Shown piece after piece: positions 41,022 through 48,847 of a stretch of 64,000 nt of DNA; position 1 is the stretch's first letter, and each line of letters starts with the position of its first letter. Origin of the DNA: Patulibacter medicamentivorans (GTDB taxonomy: Bacteria; Actinomycetota; Thermoleophilia; Solirubrobacterales; Solirubrobacteraceae); contig NZ_AGUD01000006.1 in assembly GCF_000240225.1 (NCBI RefSeq), positions 1-64,000 of the forward strand, written 5' to 3'. The notes under the pieces are model-generated. The model was not told the DNA's origin and did no database searches. It saw only the letters and a program-made list of their open reading frames with translations. The position numbers and the translations under genes were made by a program.

Positions 41022-42689
41022 GATCGCGTCCATCAGGTCGAGGATCTTGAACGCGAGCGCCAGGCGGAACGCCAGCTCGGGGTCGCTCGGATGCGCGCCC
41101 AGCACGCGCTCGACCTGCTTGAGCCGGTAGCGCATCGTGTTGACGGCGATGAAGCAGCGCTCGCTCGCCCGGGCGTAGTTGCCGCCGCACTCGACGAACG
41201 CGCGCGTCGTCTCGACCAGCGGCGTGCGACTGCGCCGGTCGTGCTCGATCAGCGGGTCCAGCGGCTCGCGCGCGACCGCCGCCGCGTGGCGGACGCTCTT
41301 GGCGTCGAGCAGGAAGCGCAGCGATCCCAGGCGGTCGTAGTGGATGACGGCCTCGGCGTCGGCCACGTTGGTCGCCAGCCGCAGGCACCCGACCGCCCCG
41401 CGGCAGCTCGCGGCGAGGTCGGCGTCGGCCGGGCCGATCCCGACGCGCAGCGGCCCGACCGGCTTGCGCGCCGACTCCTGGATCGCCTCGGCGATCTGCG
41501 ACGCGTGCCGCTCGAGCGCCGGCGGCAGCGCCAGCAGCACCTCCTGCCCGCGCTTGACGGCCAGCGCCTGGCCCCCGCTCCCCGGGGAGCGCTTGGCGAT
41601 CGCGCCGCGCGCGATGTCGAGCAGCGCCCCCGACGACGTGCCGCTTGCCTGGGCCGGCGCGATCGCGAGCATCCGGTGCGGCGCGTCGACGTCGACGTTC
41701 AGGCGGGCCGCCCGTCGCGCCAGGCTCTCGGGGATCGCCCCCGGCGTCTCGAGCAGCTCCTCGAGCAGCTCGCCGCTCATCCGCCAGCCGACCTCGATCG
41801 CGGCCTGCTGCTTGAGCAGCTCGAGGGCCAGCAGCGTCGTGCCCAGCTCCACCGCCTTCGCCTGCAGCGGGGTCAGCGCGGTCACCCCGTGGATCAGGAT
41901 CGTCCCGAGCCGCCCGCCGCCGCCGGCGATCGGGAACGTCACGCGCGGCCCGTCCGCCGACTCGCGGGGATCGGCTCCGGTGCGGTGGAGGTAGGGCTCG
42001 CAGATCTCCTGCTCGACCGTCAGCGGGCAGCCGACGAGCTCCGTCAGCAGCTCCGCCAGGCCGAGCAGGCCGGCCTCGTCCAGGCTCGCCTCCATCAGCC
42101 GGCGGTGGACGCTGAACGACTGCTCCAGCAGTTCGTTCTGGGTCGTGATGCGGCGGTAGAGCCGGCGACTCTCGATCGCCACCGACGCCTGCGTCGCGAG
42201 CGCGCCGAGCAGCCACGCGTCCTCGGTCGTGAAGCGCGCCGGCCGGCGGTCGGCGACGTAGAGGGTGCCGACGAGCTGGCCGTCGCGGAGCATCGGGGCG
42301 CAGACCATCGCCGCGGCGCCCTCCGCCAGCATCGTGTCGCGGACCTGGGCCGTGGTCTCGTGGGCGAACGACGCGTAGTCGTCGACGATCAGCGGCTGCT
42401 GGCGCGCGATCGCCGTGCCGCCGACGCCGAGCCCGATCGGCAGCTCGGCCTGCAGGAACGCCTGGCTGCGAAAGCCGCGGATCACGACCGGCCGCAGCAC
42501 GCCGCGCTCGGCGAGCACGAGCCACGCCAGGTCCGCCTCGAGCAGCGACTGGGCCTGCTCGACGATCAGGTCGAGGGCGGCGTCGACGTCGCCGGACGCG
42601 CCGTGCAGGCGGTTGCCGATCCGCACCAGCGCCGCGTAGGCGTCCGTCCGGTCGACCGGACGGACCGTGTCGTCGCGGACGGTCCCCAT
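41001..42689 (-). CDS. GAF-domain PucR/CdaR-type regulator of the ketone cluster
   Basis: The protein has ~562 residues from ATG 42689. The frame stays open to a GTG at 42779, but the 30 codons between use A/T-ending codons (AAT, AGT, CGA, TCA) unlike the rest. A GAF domain spans about 20-170 (IGNRLHGASGDVDAALDLIV, then LVGTLYVADRRPARFTTEDA), followed by a PucR middle region and a C-terminal HTH (YARASERCFIAVNTMRYRL). It is divergent from the CoA-ligase/carboxylase operon at 42824 and is the natural candidate to sense the ketone or its product. A second PucR gene closes that operon (53464). Confidence 0.83.
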   Translation of the reverse strand: MGTVRDDTVRPVDRTDAYAALVRIGNRLHGASGDVDAALDLIVEQAQSLLEADLAWLVLAERGVLRPVVIRGFRSQAFLQAELPIGLGVGGTAIARQQPLIVDDYASFAHETTAQVRDTMLAEGAAAMVCAPMLRDGQLVGTLYVADRRPARFTTEDAWLLGALATQASVAIESRRLYRRITTQNELLEQSFSVHRRLMEASLDEAGLLGLAELLTELVGCPLTVEQEICEPYLHRTGADPRESADGPRVTFPIAGGGGRLGTILIHGVTALTPLQAKAVELGTTLLALELLKQQAAIEVGWRMSGELLEELLETPGAIPESLARRAARLNVDVDAPHRMLAIAPAQASGTSSGALLDIARGAIAKRSPGSGGQALAVKRGQEVLLALPPALERHASQIAEAIQESARKPVGPLRVGIGPADADLAASCRGAVGCLRLATNVADAEAVIHYDRLGSLRFLLDAKSVRHAAAVAREPLDPLIEHDRRSRTPLVETTRAFVECGGNYARASERCFIAVNTMRYRLKQVERVLGAHPSDPELAFRLALAFKILDLMDAIGAGDPA

Positions 42690-42798
42690 CGCCCAGTCGT
42701 ACCAGCCGCGCTGCGCCGTGGCCAGCTTTCGCGCTGATCGGCGACTGCGGCGGCCGATCTTCGTCGGATTGGGCAACACCGGCCGAGAAGGCCCCGGA

Positions 42799-42804
42799 TA
42801 GCGT
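42799..42804 (+). promoter_or_regulatory. -10 element TAGCGT of the ketone-carboxylase operon
   Basis: TAGCGT (42799-42804) lies 19 bp before the ATG at 42824, giving a leader of about a dozen bases with no RBS. The same hexamer in nearly the same context (GGATAGCGTC) precedes the 17897 gene. Confidence 0.45.
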
Positions 42805-42823
42805 CGTCCCAGGTCAACCCTCC

Positions 42824-44380
42824 ATGCGAGTCATCGACTATTTCGACAAGGGCGTCGCCCTCGACCCGGACCGCGAGCTGGTGGTCAGCGATGGCGCGTC
42901 GGTGCGCTTCGGCGAGGCGCGCGACCGCTCGCTCGCCCTGGCCGCGGCGCTTCACGCGTCGGGCTTCGCGCTCGGCGATCCGGTCGCCGTCCTGGCCCCC
43001 AACGAGGCGTCCGGGTTCGTCGCGATGCTCGGCCTGTGGCGGGCGGGCGGTTCCTGGGTGCCGCTCAACCACCTCAACGCGCCGCAGGCGAACGTCGACT
43101 TCCTCAACGACGTCGGCTGCCGCTGGCTGCTGGTCCACGAGCGGTTCGCCGGGCTCGCCGCGCAGGTCCGCGCCGCGGTGCCGTCGCTCGAGCACGTCGT
43201 CAGCCTCGGCGACGCGTTCCCGGGAGCCGTCGCGTGGAGCGACTTCCTCGCCCGCGGCGCGGGCCACGAGGTCCCCGACTGGTCCGATCCGTTCGGCGCG
43301 CCGGAGGCTCGCTGCGCGCTCTGGCCGACCGGCGGCACCACCGGCCGCTCGAAGGCGGTCGTCTGGACCAACCGCGTCTGGTCGGCGCTGAACGACCTGG
43401 CGACCCGCCACTGGCCCGCGGTCGAGCGGCCGGTCAACCTGATGGTCGCGCCGATCACGCACGCGGCCGGGGTGATGGGCGTCCTGCTGGCGTCGGTCGG
43501 CGCGACGGTCGTGATCCGGCCGGGCTTCGACGCCGACGACGTGCTCGACCAGATCGAGCGCCGCCGGGTCACCCACATGTTCCTGCCGCCGACCGCGTAC
43601 TACGCGCTGCTGACGGCGCAGCAGGAGCGTCCGCGCGACGTGTCGAGCCTGGCGATGCTGCTGATCGCGGCGGCGCCGGTCTCGCCCGACAAGCTCCGGC
43701 AGGGCGTCGAGGTCTTCGGCCCCTGCGTGGCGCAGTGCTGGGGCCAGGGCGAGGCGCCGTTCCTGATGACCTACCTCTCGCCGGAGGAGCTGGCCGCGGC
43801 CGCCGCCAGCGGCGATCGCGCGCGCCTGGCCAGCTGTGGCCGGCCGACGTTCTCCTGCCAGGTCGCGACGATGGACGACGCGGGCGCGCTGCTTGCGCCC
43901 GGCGAGGTCGGCGAGCTGGTCGTCCGCGGCCAGCTGGTCACGCCCGGCTACCTCGGGCGACCCGACGCGACCGCCGAGGTCCGCGAGCGCGGCTGGCACC
44001 ACACCGGCGACGTCGGGCGGATCGACGAGCACGGCTACGTCTCGATCCTCGACCGCAAGAAGGACATGGTCATCAGCGGCGGGTTCAACGTCTACCCGGC
44101 CGAGGTCGAGGCGGCGATCCTGACCCTGCCCGGCGTCCGCGAGTGCGCGGTGATCGGCGTCCCGCACGACCACTGGGGCGAGGTCGTCACCGCGATCGTC
44201 GTCGCCGCCGACGAGGACGCGGACCGGATCGTCGCGCACGCCAAGGCGGCGCTCGGTCCCGTCAAGGCCCCGAAGCTCGTGCGGTTCGTCGACGAGCTGC
44301 CGCGGACGCCGGTGGGCAAGACCGACAAGAAGGCGCTCCGCGCCGAGTACTGGCAGGGCCTCGAGCGGGCCGTCAACTAG
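42824..44380 (+). CDS. Acyl-CoA ligase (AMP-forming), likely 3-oxoacid:CoA ligase
   Basis: The protein has 518 residues and is an ANL-superfamily ligase: LWPTGGTTGRSKAVVWT (phosphate loop, about 166-182), WGQGE (adenine region), HHTGDVGRID, and the C-terminal catalytic Lys in RTPVGKTDKKALR. It is the first gene of an operon with five carboxylase-subunit genes. In the acetophenone pathway a dedicated ligase (benzoylacetate:CoA ligase) is encoded beside the carboxylase, and this gene fits that place. The reaction would be 3-oxo acid + CoA + ATP -> 3-oxoacyl-CoA. Which 3-oxo acid (acetoacetate, benzoylacetate, other) cannot be told from sequence. Confidence 0.87.
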   Translation: MRVIDYFDKGVALDPDRELVVSDGASVRFGEARDRSLALAAALHASGFALGDPVAVLAPNEASGFVAMLGLWRAGGSWVPLNHLNAPQANVDFLNDVGCRWLLVHERFAGLAAQVRAAVPSLEHVVSLGDAFPGAVAWSDFLARGAGHEVPDWSDPFGAPEARCALWPTGGTTGRSKAVVWTNRVWSALNDLATRHWPAVERPVNLMVAPITHAAGVMGVLLASVGATVVIRPGFDADDVLDQIERRRVTHMFLPPTAYYALLTAQQERPRDVSSLAMLLIAAAPVSPDKLRQGVEVFGPCVAQCWGQGEAPFLMTYLSPEELAAAAASGDRARLASCGRPTFSCQVATMDDAGALLAPGEVGELVVRGQLVTPGYLGRPDATAEVRERGWHHTGDVGRIDEHGYVSILDRKKDMVISGGFNVYPAEVEAAILTLPGVRECAVIGVPHDHWGEVVTAIVVAADEDADRIVAHAKAALGPVKAPKLVRFVDELPRTPVGKTDKKALRAEYWQGLERAVN

Positions 44381-44392
44381 AGGAGCCACACC

Positions 44393-46273
44393 GTGGTCGC
44401 GACCGACAACCGCATCACCATCGACATCGACACGGGTGGCACGTTCACCGACGGTGTCGTCAGCACCGGAGCCGAGACCTGGCCGATCAAGGTCCTGACG
44501 ACGCCCCACGACCTGACGATCGCGCTGCGCGAGCTGATCGGCGAGGCCGCCGGCCAGGTCGGGGTCGACGAGGAGACCCTGCTCCAGCGCGTCGACTCGA
44601 TCCGCTACTCGACGACGCTCGGCACCAACACGCTGATCGAGCGGAGCGGGCCGCGGATCGGCCTGCTCGTCAACGCCGGCGGGGCCGCGGCGGTGGCCGC
44701 GGCACCGCCGGGCTCCCTGGTCGCGGACATCCTCGACCCGGTCGAGCACCACCTGCGCCGCATCGACCTGAGCGGCGACGAGACCACCGACGCCGAGCCG
44801 GTCCTGCAGGCGGTCGAGGAGCTGCTCGACGGCGGCGCCGAGCGGCTGGTGATCGTCCTCGACGACCAGGCGGCCGAGGAGCAGGTGCGCCGGATCGTCT
44901 TCGACGAGTACCCGCGCCACATCCTCGGCGCGCTGCCGGTGCTCTTCGGCGGCGAGCTGACGTCGGATCCCGACCTGGCGCGGCGGGTCGCCACCTCGCT
45001 GCTGAACGCGTACCTGCACCCGCAGCTGGAGACGTTCCTCTACGAGGCGGAGTCGGTGCTGCGAGCGCGCGGCCTGCACCGCCCGCTGTTCGTCTTCTGC
45101 AACGACGGGACGACCAACCGCGTCGCGAAGGTGACGGCGCTGAAGACCCACAACTCCGGCCCGGCCGGCGGCGTCGAGGCGGCGGCCGCCCTGGCTCGCC
45201 ACTACGGCCTCGGCCAGGTGGCGACGATCGACATCGGCGGGACCAGCACCGACGTCGCGTTCCTGACCGACGCCCGGATCGAGGAGCGCCGGCGAGGCGG
45301 GATCGAGGGCACCGAGTGCTCGATGCCGATGCGCAAGATCGACGCCCTCGGCGGCGGTGGCGGGACGATCGCCGAGGTCGGCGCGGACGGCCGCCTGCAG
45401 CTCGGCCCGCGCAGCGCCGGGGCCGCGCCCGGCCCGGCCTGCTTCGGCTTCGGCGGCACCGACGCCACGGTCACCGACGCCAACCTGACGCTCGGGGTGT
45501 TCGATCCCGAGCAGCGCTTCGCCGGCCGCGTCGCGCTCGATCCGGAGCGGGCGCGGAACGCGATCCAGGAGCACGTCGCGGGACCGCTCGGCCTGTCGGC
45601 CGAGGCGGCCGCCGACCGGGTCCGGGTCGCGCTCGAGGAGCGGATCGGCGGCTACCTCCGCGACGGCCTCGGGTCGCGCGGCGCCGGCGAGCGCGTGTTG
45701 ATCGCGTTCGGCGGCGGCGGAGCCGTGCACGCCGCGCGGATCGCCGAGCACGCCGGGATCGACCGCGTGCTCGTGCCCGGCCTGTCGTCGGTCTGCAGCG
45801 CGTTCGGGATCGGCTTCGCGGACGTCGAGCACCGCTACGAGCGCGTCGTGCCGGGCGGCGGCGAGCAGCTGGCCGCCGAGGTCGAGCGGGAGCTGACCGA
45901 GCGGGCCCGGATCGACATGCGCGGCGAGGGCTTCTCGCTCGACGACGTCGTCCTCGACGTCGCCCGGGGCGAGGACGACGAGGGCCGCCTGACCGTCGGC
46001 CTGACCGCCCGCGCCCCGCTCCCGCACCTGGCCTTCGCCGCCACCGAGCGGCCGACCGACCCGCCGACCCCGAGCGGCGAGCGCGACGTCTGGTGGGACG
46101 GGACGGCCCCGCGCCGGACGCCGATCTACGCCGACGCCGACGTCCGCGCCCGCAACGCGCGGATCGCCGGCCCGGCGATCGTCGCGGGCGACATCGTGAC
46201 GGTCTGCGTCCCGCCCGGCTGGGCGTTGGAGCGTGACGCGTTCGACCAGTCGTTCCTGACCCGAGAGGCATGA
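44393..46273 (+). CDS. Ketone carboxylase HyuA-like subunit (Apc1-like)
   Basis: The protein has 626 residues from GTG 44393 with RBS GAGGAG. It is an ASKHA-fold ATPase of the hydantoinase A/oxoprolinase/acetone-carboxylase-beta family: phosphate loop IDTGGTFTDG (about 11-20), SIRYSTTLGTNTLIERSG, a second loop DIGGTSTDVAF (about 280) and LIAFGGGGAVHA. These subunits phosphorylate a substrate (the ketone enol or bicarbonate). At ~67 kDa it is shorter than the second HyuA-like protein (46647-48836). Having two different HyuA-like subunits around a small Zn protein is the acetophenone carboxylase (Apc) arrangement. The stop overlaps the next start. Confidence 0.85.
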   Translation: MVATDNRITIDIDTGGTFTDGVVSTGAETWPIKVLTTPHDLTIALRELIGEAAGQVGVDEETLLQRVDSIRYSTTLGTNTLIERSGPRIGLLVNAGGAAAVAAAPPGSLVADILDPVEHHLRRIDLSGDETTDAEPVLQAVEELLDGGAERLVIVLDDQAAEEQVRRIVFDEYPRHILGALPVLFGGELTSDPDLARRVATSLLNAYLHPQLETFLYEAESVLRARGLHRPLFVFCNDGTTNRVAKVTALKTHNSGPAGGVEAAAALARHYGLGQVATIDIGGTSTDVAFLTDARIEERRRGGIEGTECSMPMRKIDALGGGGGTIAEVGADGRLQLGPRSAGAAPGPACFGFGGTDATVTDANLTLGVFDPEQRFAGRVALDPERARNAIQEHVAGPLGLSAEAAADRVRVALEERIGGYLRDGLGSRGAGERVLIAFGGGGAVHAARIAEHAGIDRVLVPGLSSVCSAFGIGFADVEHRYERVVPGGGEQLAAEVERELTERARIDMRGEGFSLDDVVLDVARGEDDEGRLTVGLTARAPLPHLAFAATERPTDPPTPSGERDVWWDGTAPRRTPIYADADVRARNARIAGPAIVAGDIVTVCVPPGWALERDAFDQSFLTREA

Positions 46274-46650
46274 GCATGACCACGATCGAGCGAATCACCG
46301 AGTACCTCGAGGTCGACCTCGACAGCGAGCGCTGGCGCTGCGTGCGCTGCGGCCACGTCCACGGGCCGGCTCGCGAGAGCTACAAGCGGGGCCTGCTGGT
46401 CCACCGGCGCGATCCGGCCGAGATCCACCGCCCGCTGGTCGACGCCGAGAGGTACGAGTACACGTTCGCGCCCGACGCGCAGTGGTGCCAGATCCTCGAG
46501 TACTACTGCCCCGGCTGCGCCGTCATGGTCGAGGTGGAGTACCTCCCGCCCGGCCACCCGATCACCCACGACATCGAGCTCGACCTCGAGTGGCTGAAGC
46601 GCCGCGTCGCGGAGCGAGCCGCCGGCACCGGGACGGAGGCGACGGCATGA
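46270..46650 (+). CDS. Ketone carboxylase small subunit (acetone carboxylase gamma/Apc2 family)
   Basis: The protein has 126 residues. ATG 46270 overlaps the preceding stop; a second ATG at 46276 is possible. It fits the acetone carboxylase gamma family: a Cys pair near the N-terminus (Cys24, Cys27 in WRCVRCGHVHG) and a second pair (Cys80, Cys83 in YYCPGC), together a zinc-ribbon-like site, plus the conserved LVHRRDPAEIH between them. It is required for assembly or CO2 transfer in such complexes. At ~15 kDa it matches Apc2. It is coupled to genes on both sides by ATGA overlaps, so equal stoichiometry is likely. Confidence 0.85.
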   Translation: MSMTTIERITEYLEVDLDSERWRCVRCGHVHGPARESYKRGLLVHRRDPAEIHRPLVDAERYEYTFAPDAQWCQILEYYCPGCAVMVEVEYLPPGHPITHDIELDLEWLKRRVAERAAGTGTEATA

Positions 46651-48836
46651 GGCGCATCAGCGTCGACATCGGAGGCACCTTCACCGACTGCTTCCTCGTC
46701 TGGGACGACGAGCGGATCGAGGCGAAGGCGCTCACCACCCACCACAACCTCTCCGAGGGCTTCCTCGAGGCGCTCGGCGCCGCGGCGCAGGACCTCGGCC
46801 AGGGGGTCGACGACGTCCTCAGCGGCGTCGAGTCGGTCCGCTACGCCACGACCCTCGGCACCAACGCGCTGATCCAGCGCTCCGGCCCGAAGCTCGGCCT
46901 GATCACGACGCTCGGCTACGAGGACACGATCATCCTCGGCCGCGGCCTGCAGTACGGCGACGGCCTGACCGATCTGGAGAAGTCCGACCTGCCCGGCGCC
47001 GACCGGCCGCTGCCGCTGATCGAGCCGGAGAACATCGTCGGGATCCGCGAGCGGGTCGACCACGCCGGCAACGTCGTCGTCCCGGCCGACCGCGACGACA
47101 TCCGGGCCGCGGTGCAGCGGCTCGTCGAGCAGGGCGTGCGCGGGTTCGTCGTGGTGCTGCTGCACTCGGTGATGAACCCGTCCCACGAGGACCTGGTCGA
47201 GGAGGTCGTCCTCGACGAGTACCCGGGCTCGTACCTCGGCGCGTTCCCGATCGTCTGCTCGCACGACGTCTCGCTGAAGAAGGGCGAGTACGCGCGCTCG
47301 ATGTCGACGATCCTCGACGCGTACCTGCACCGCGAGATGCAGCACGGGCTCCGCTCGCTCGAGCGAGCGCTGCGCGACCGCGGCTACCGCCGGCCGATGC
47401 AGATCGTCCACAACTCCGGCGGCATGTCGCAGCTCAACCGCACCCACGCGCTGCAGACGGTCCACGCCGGTCCGGTCGCCGGGCTGAGCGCGGCCGAGCA
47501 GGTCGCCGACGAGCTCGACGTCCCGGAGCTGATCACCGTCGACATGGGCGGGACCTCGTTCGACATCGGGATGGTGACGGGCGGCGGGATCCGCTTCTAC
47601 GAGTTCGACCCGATCGTCGACCGCTGGCGCGTGCAGATCCCGATGGTGTCGATGGTCGCGCTCGGCGCCGGCGGCGGCTCGATCGCCAGCTACGACTCGA
47701 CCCACCACGACATCCAGGTCGGGCCCGACAGCGCCGGCTCGGACCCCGGCCCAGCCTGCTTCGACATGGGCGGGCGCCACCCGACGGTGACCGACGCCGA
47801 CCTGCTGCTCGGCTACCTCGACCCCGACTACTACCACGGCGGCGAGCTGAAGCTCAGCCGTCGCCGGGCCGAGCAGGCCTACAAGCGCCTCGGCAAGCCG
47901 CTCGGCCTCGAGCCGCTCGAGGCGGCCGCCGCGGTCCGCCGGATCGTCGACAACAACATGGCCCAGGGGATCTTCAAGGAGGTCGCGCTGAAGGGCTACG
48001 ACCCGCGGCGCTTCACGATCCTCGCCTACGGCGGCAACGGCCCGACCCACGCCTGCGGGTTCGCGGAGGACCTCGGCGTGCAGCGCGTGCTCGTGCCGCG
48101 CAACTCGGCGATCTTCTCCGCGGTCGGCGCCGGCAACATGGACCAGCTGCACATCCACGAGCGGTCGGTCTACCTGTCGCTCTACGAGGCGCTGACGCAG
48201 TCGCTCTTCACCGACTACGAGGTCCTCAACGGCCACATCGACGAGCTGCGCGAGCGGGGCCGCAAGGACATCGTCCGGCAGGGCTGGGCGTCGGAGGACG
48301 TCGAGTTCCGCGTCGAGTTCGACATGCGCTACGGCGACCAGCTGCAGCTCACGTCGATGATCGTGCCCTTCGACCGCTTCACCTCGGCGCGCCAGGTGCT
48401 CGACATGATCAAGCGCTACCACGCCTCCTACGGCGAGCGGTTCGGCGAGGGCACCCAGACGCCGGAGACCGGCATCAAGGTCAACCAGATCCGGGTCGTG
48501 TCGTACGTCCCGCTGGAGAAGGTCGTCTTCCGCGACAGCGCTCCCCCGGGCGGCGTCGCGGGGACCGGCGCGATGGCCGCGGACGCCGGCGACGGCGGAT
48601 CCGGCGGGGTCGCGACGGCGCTCGCCCCGGCGAAGCTCGTGAAGGGCACGCGCGAGGCCTGGTTCGCCGGCCGGCCGACCGAGACGACCGTCTACGACTA
48701 CGCGGCGATCGGCCCGGACGACGTGATCGAGGGCCCGGCGCTCGTCGAGGCGCCGCACACGACCTTCGTCGTCGGGCCCGGCTGGCGGCTGAGCCAGCGC
48801 GACAGCTACTTCATCGAGATGCGCCACGCGGCGTAG
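46647..48836 (+). CDS. Ketone carboxylase HyuA-like subunit (Apc3/acetone carboxylase beta-like)
   Basis: The protein has 729 residues from ATG 46647 (RBS GGAGG; ATGA overlap). The ASKHA ATPase motifs are DIGGTFTDCF (residues ~6-15), SVRYATTLGTNALIQRSG, and DMGGTSFDIGM (about 299). Further on, ILAYGGNGPTHACGFAEDL closes the ATPase part and a C-terminal beta domain follows. At ~80 kDa it corresponds to acetone carboxylase AcxA or Apc3. An odd Gly/Ala-rich insertion lies near residues 635-660, absent from its shorter neighbour. With the 44393 protein it gives the complex two distinct phosphotransferase sites. Confidence 0.87.
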   Translation: MRRISVDIGGTFTDCFLVWDDERIEAKALTTHHNLSEGFLEALGAAAQDLGQGVDDVLSGVESVRYATTLGTNALIQRSGPKLGLITTLGYEDTIILGRGLQYGDGLTDLEKSDLPGADRPLPLIEPENIVGIRERVDHAGNVVVPADRDDIRAAVQRLVEQGVRGFVVVLLHSVMNPSHEDLVEEVVLDEYPGSYLGAFPIVCSHDVSLKKGEYARSMSTILDAYLHREMQHGLRSLERALRDRGYRRPMQIVHNSGGMSQLNRTHALQTVHAGPVAGLSAAEQVADELDVPELITVDMGGTSFDIGMVTGGGIRFYEFDPIVDRWRVQIPMVSMVALGAGGGSIASYDSTHHDIQVGPDSAGSDPGPACFDMGGRHPTVTDADLLLGYLDPDYYHGGELKLSRRRAEQAYKRLGKPLGLEPLEAAAAVRRIVDNNMAQGIFKEVALKGYDPRRFTILAYGGNGPTHACGFAEDLGVQRVLVPRNSAIFSAVGAGNMDQLHIHERSVYLSLYEALTQSLFTDYEVLNGHIDELRERGRKDIVRQGWASEDVEFRVEFDMRYGDQLQLTSMIVPFDRFTSARQVLDMIKRYHASYGERFGEGTQTPETGIKVNQIRVVSYVPLEKVVFRDSAPPGGVAGTGAMAADAGDGGSGGVATALAPAKLVKGTREAWFAGRPTETTVYDYAAIGPDDVIEGPALVEAPHTTFVVGPGWRLSQRDSYFIEMRHAA

Positions 48837-48847
48837 GAGGACGGCTC

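Noticed and set aside
42690-42779. GTG at 42779 as start of the 41001 PucR protein
   Set aside because: The extra 30 codons use A/T-ending codons and are Arg/Lys-rich, unlike the rest of the gene.
42566-46027. Very long - strand open frame opposite the ketone operon (1153 codons), and a + strand one at 43036-46236
   Set aside because: Both are out-of-frame shadows of the CoA ligase and HyuA-like genes, with no domain signal.
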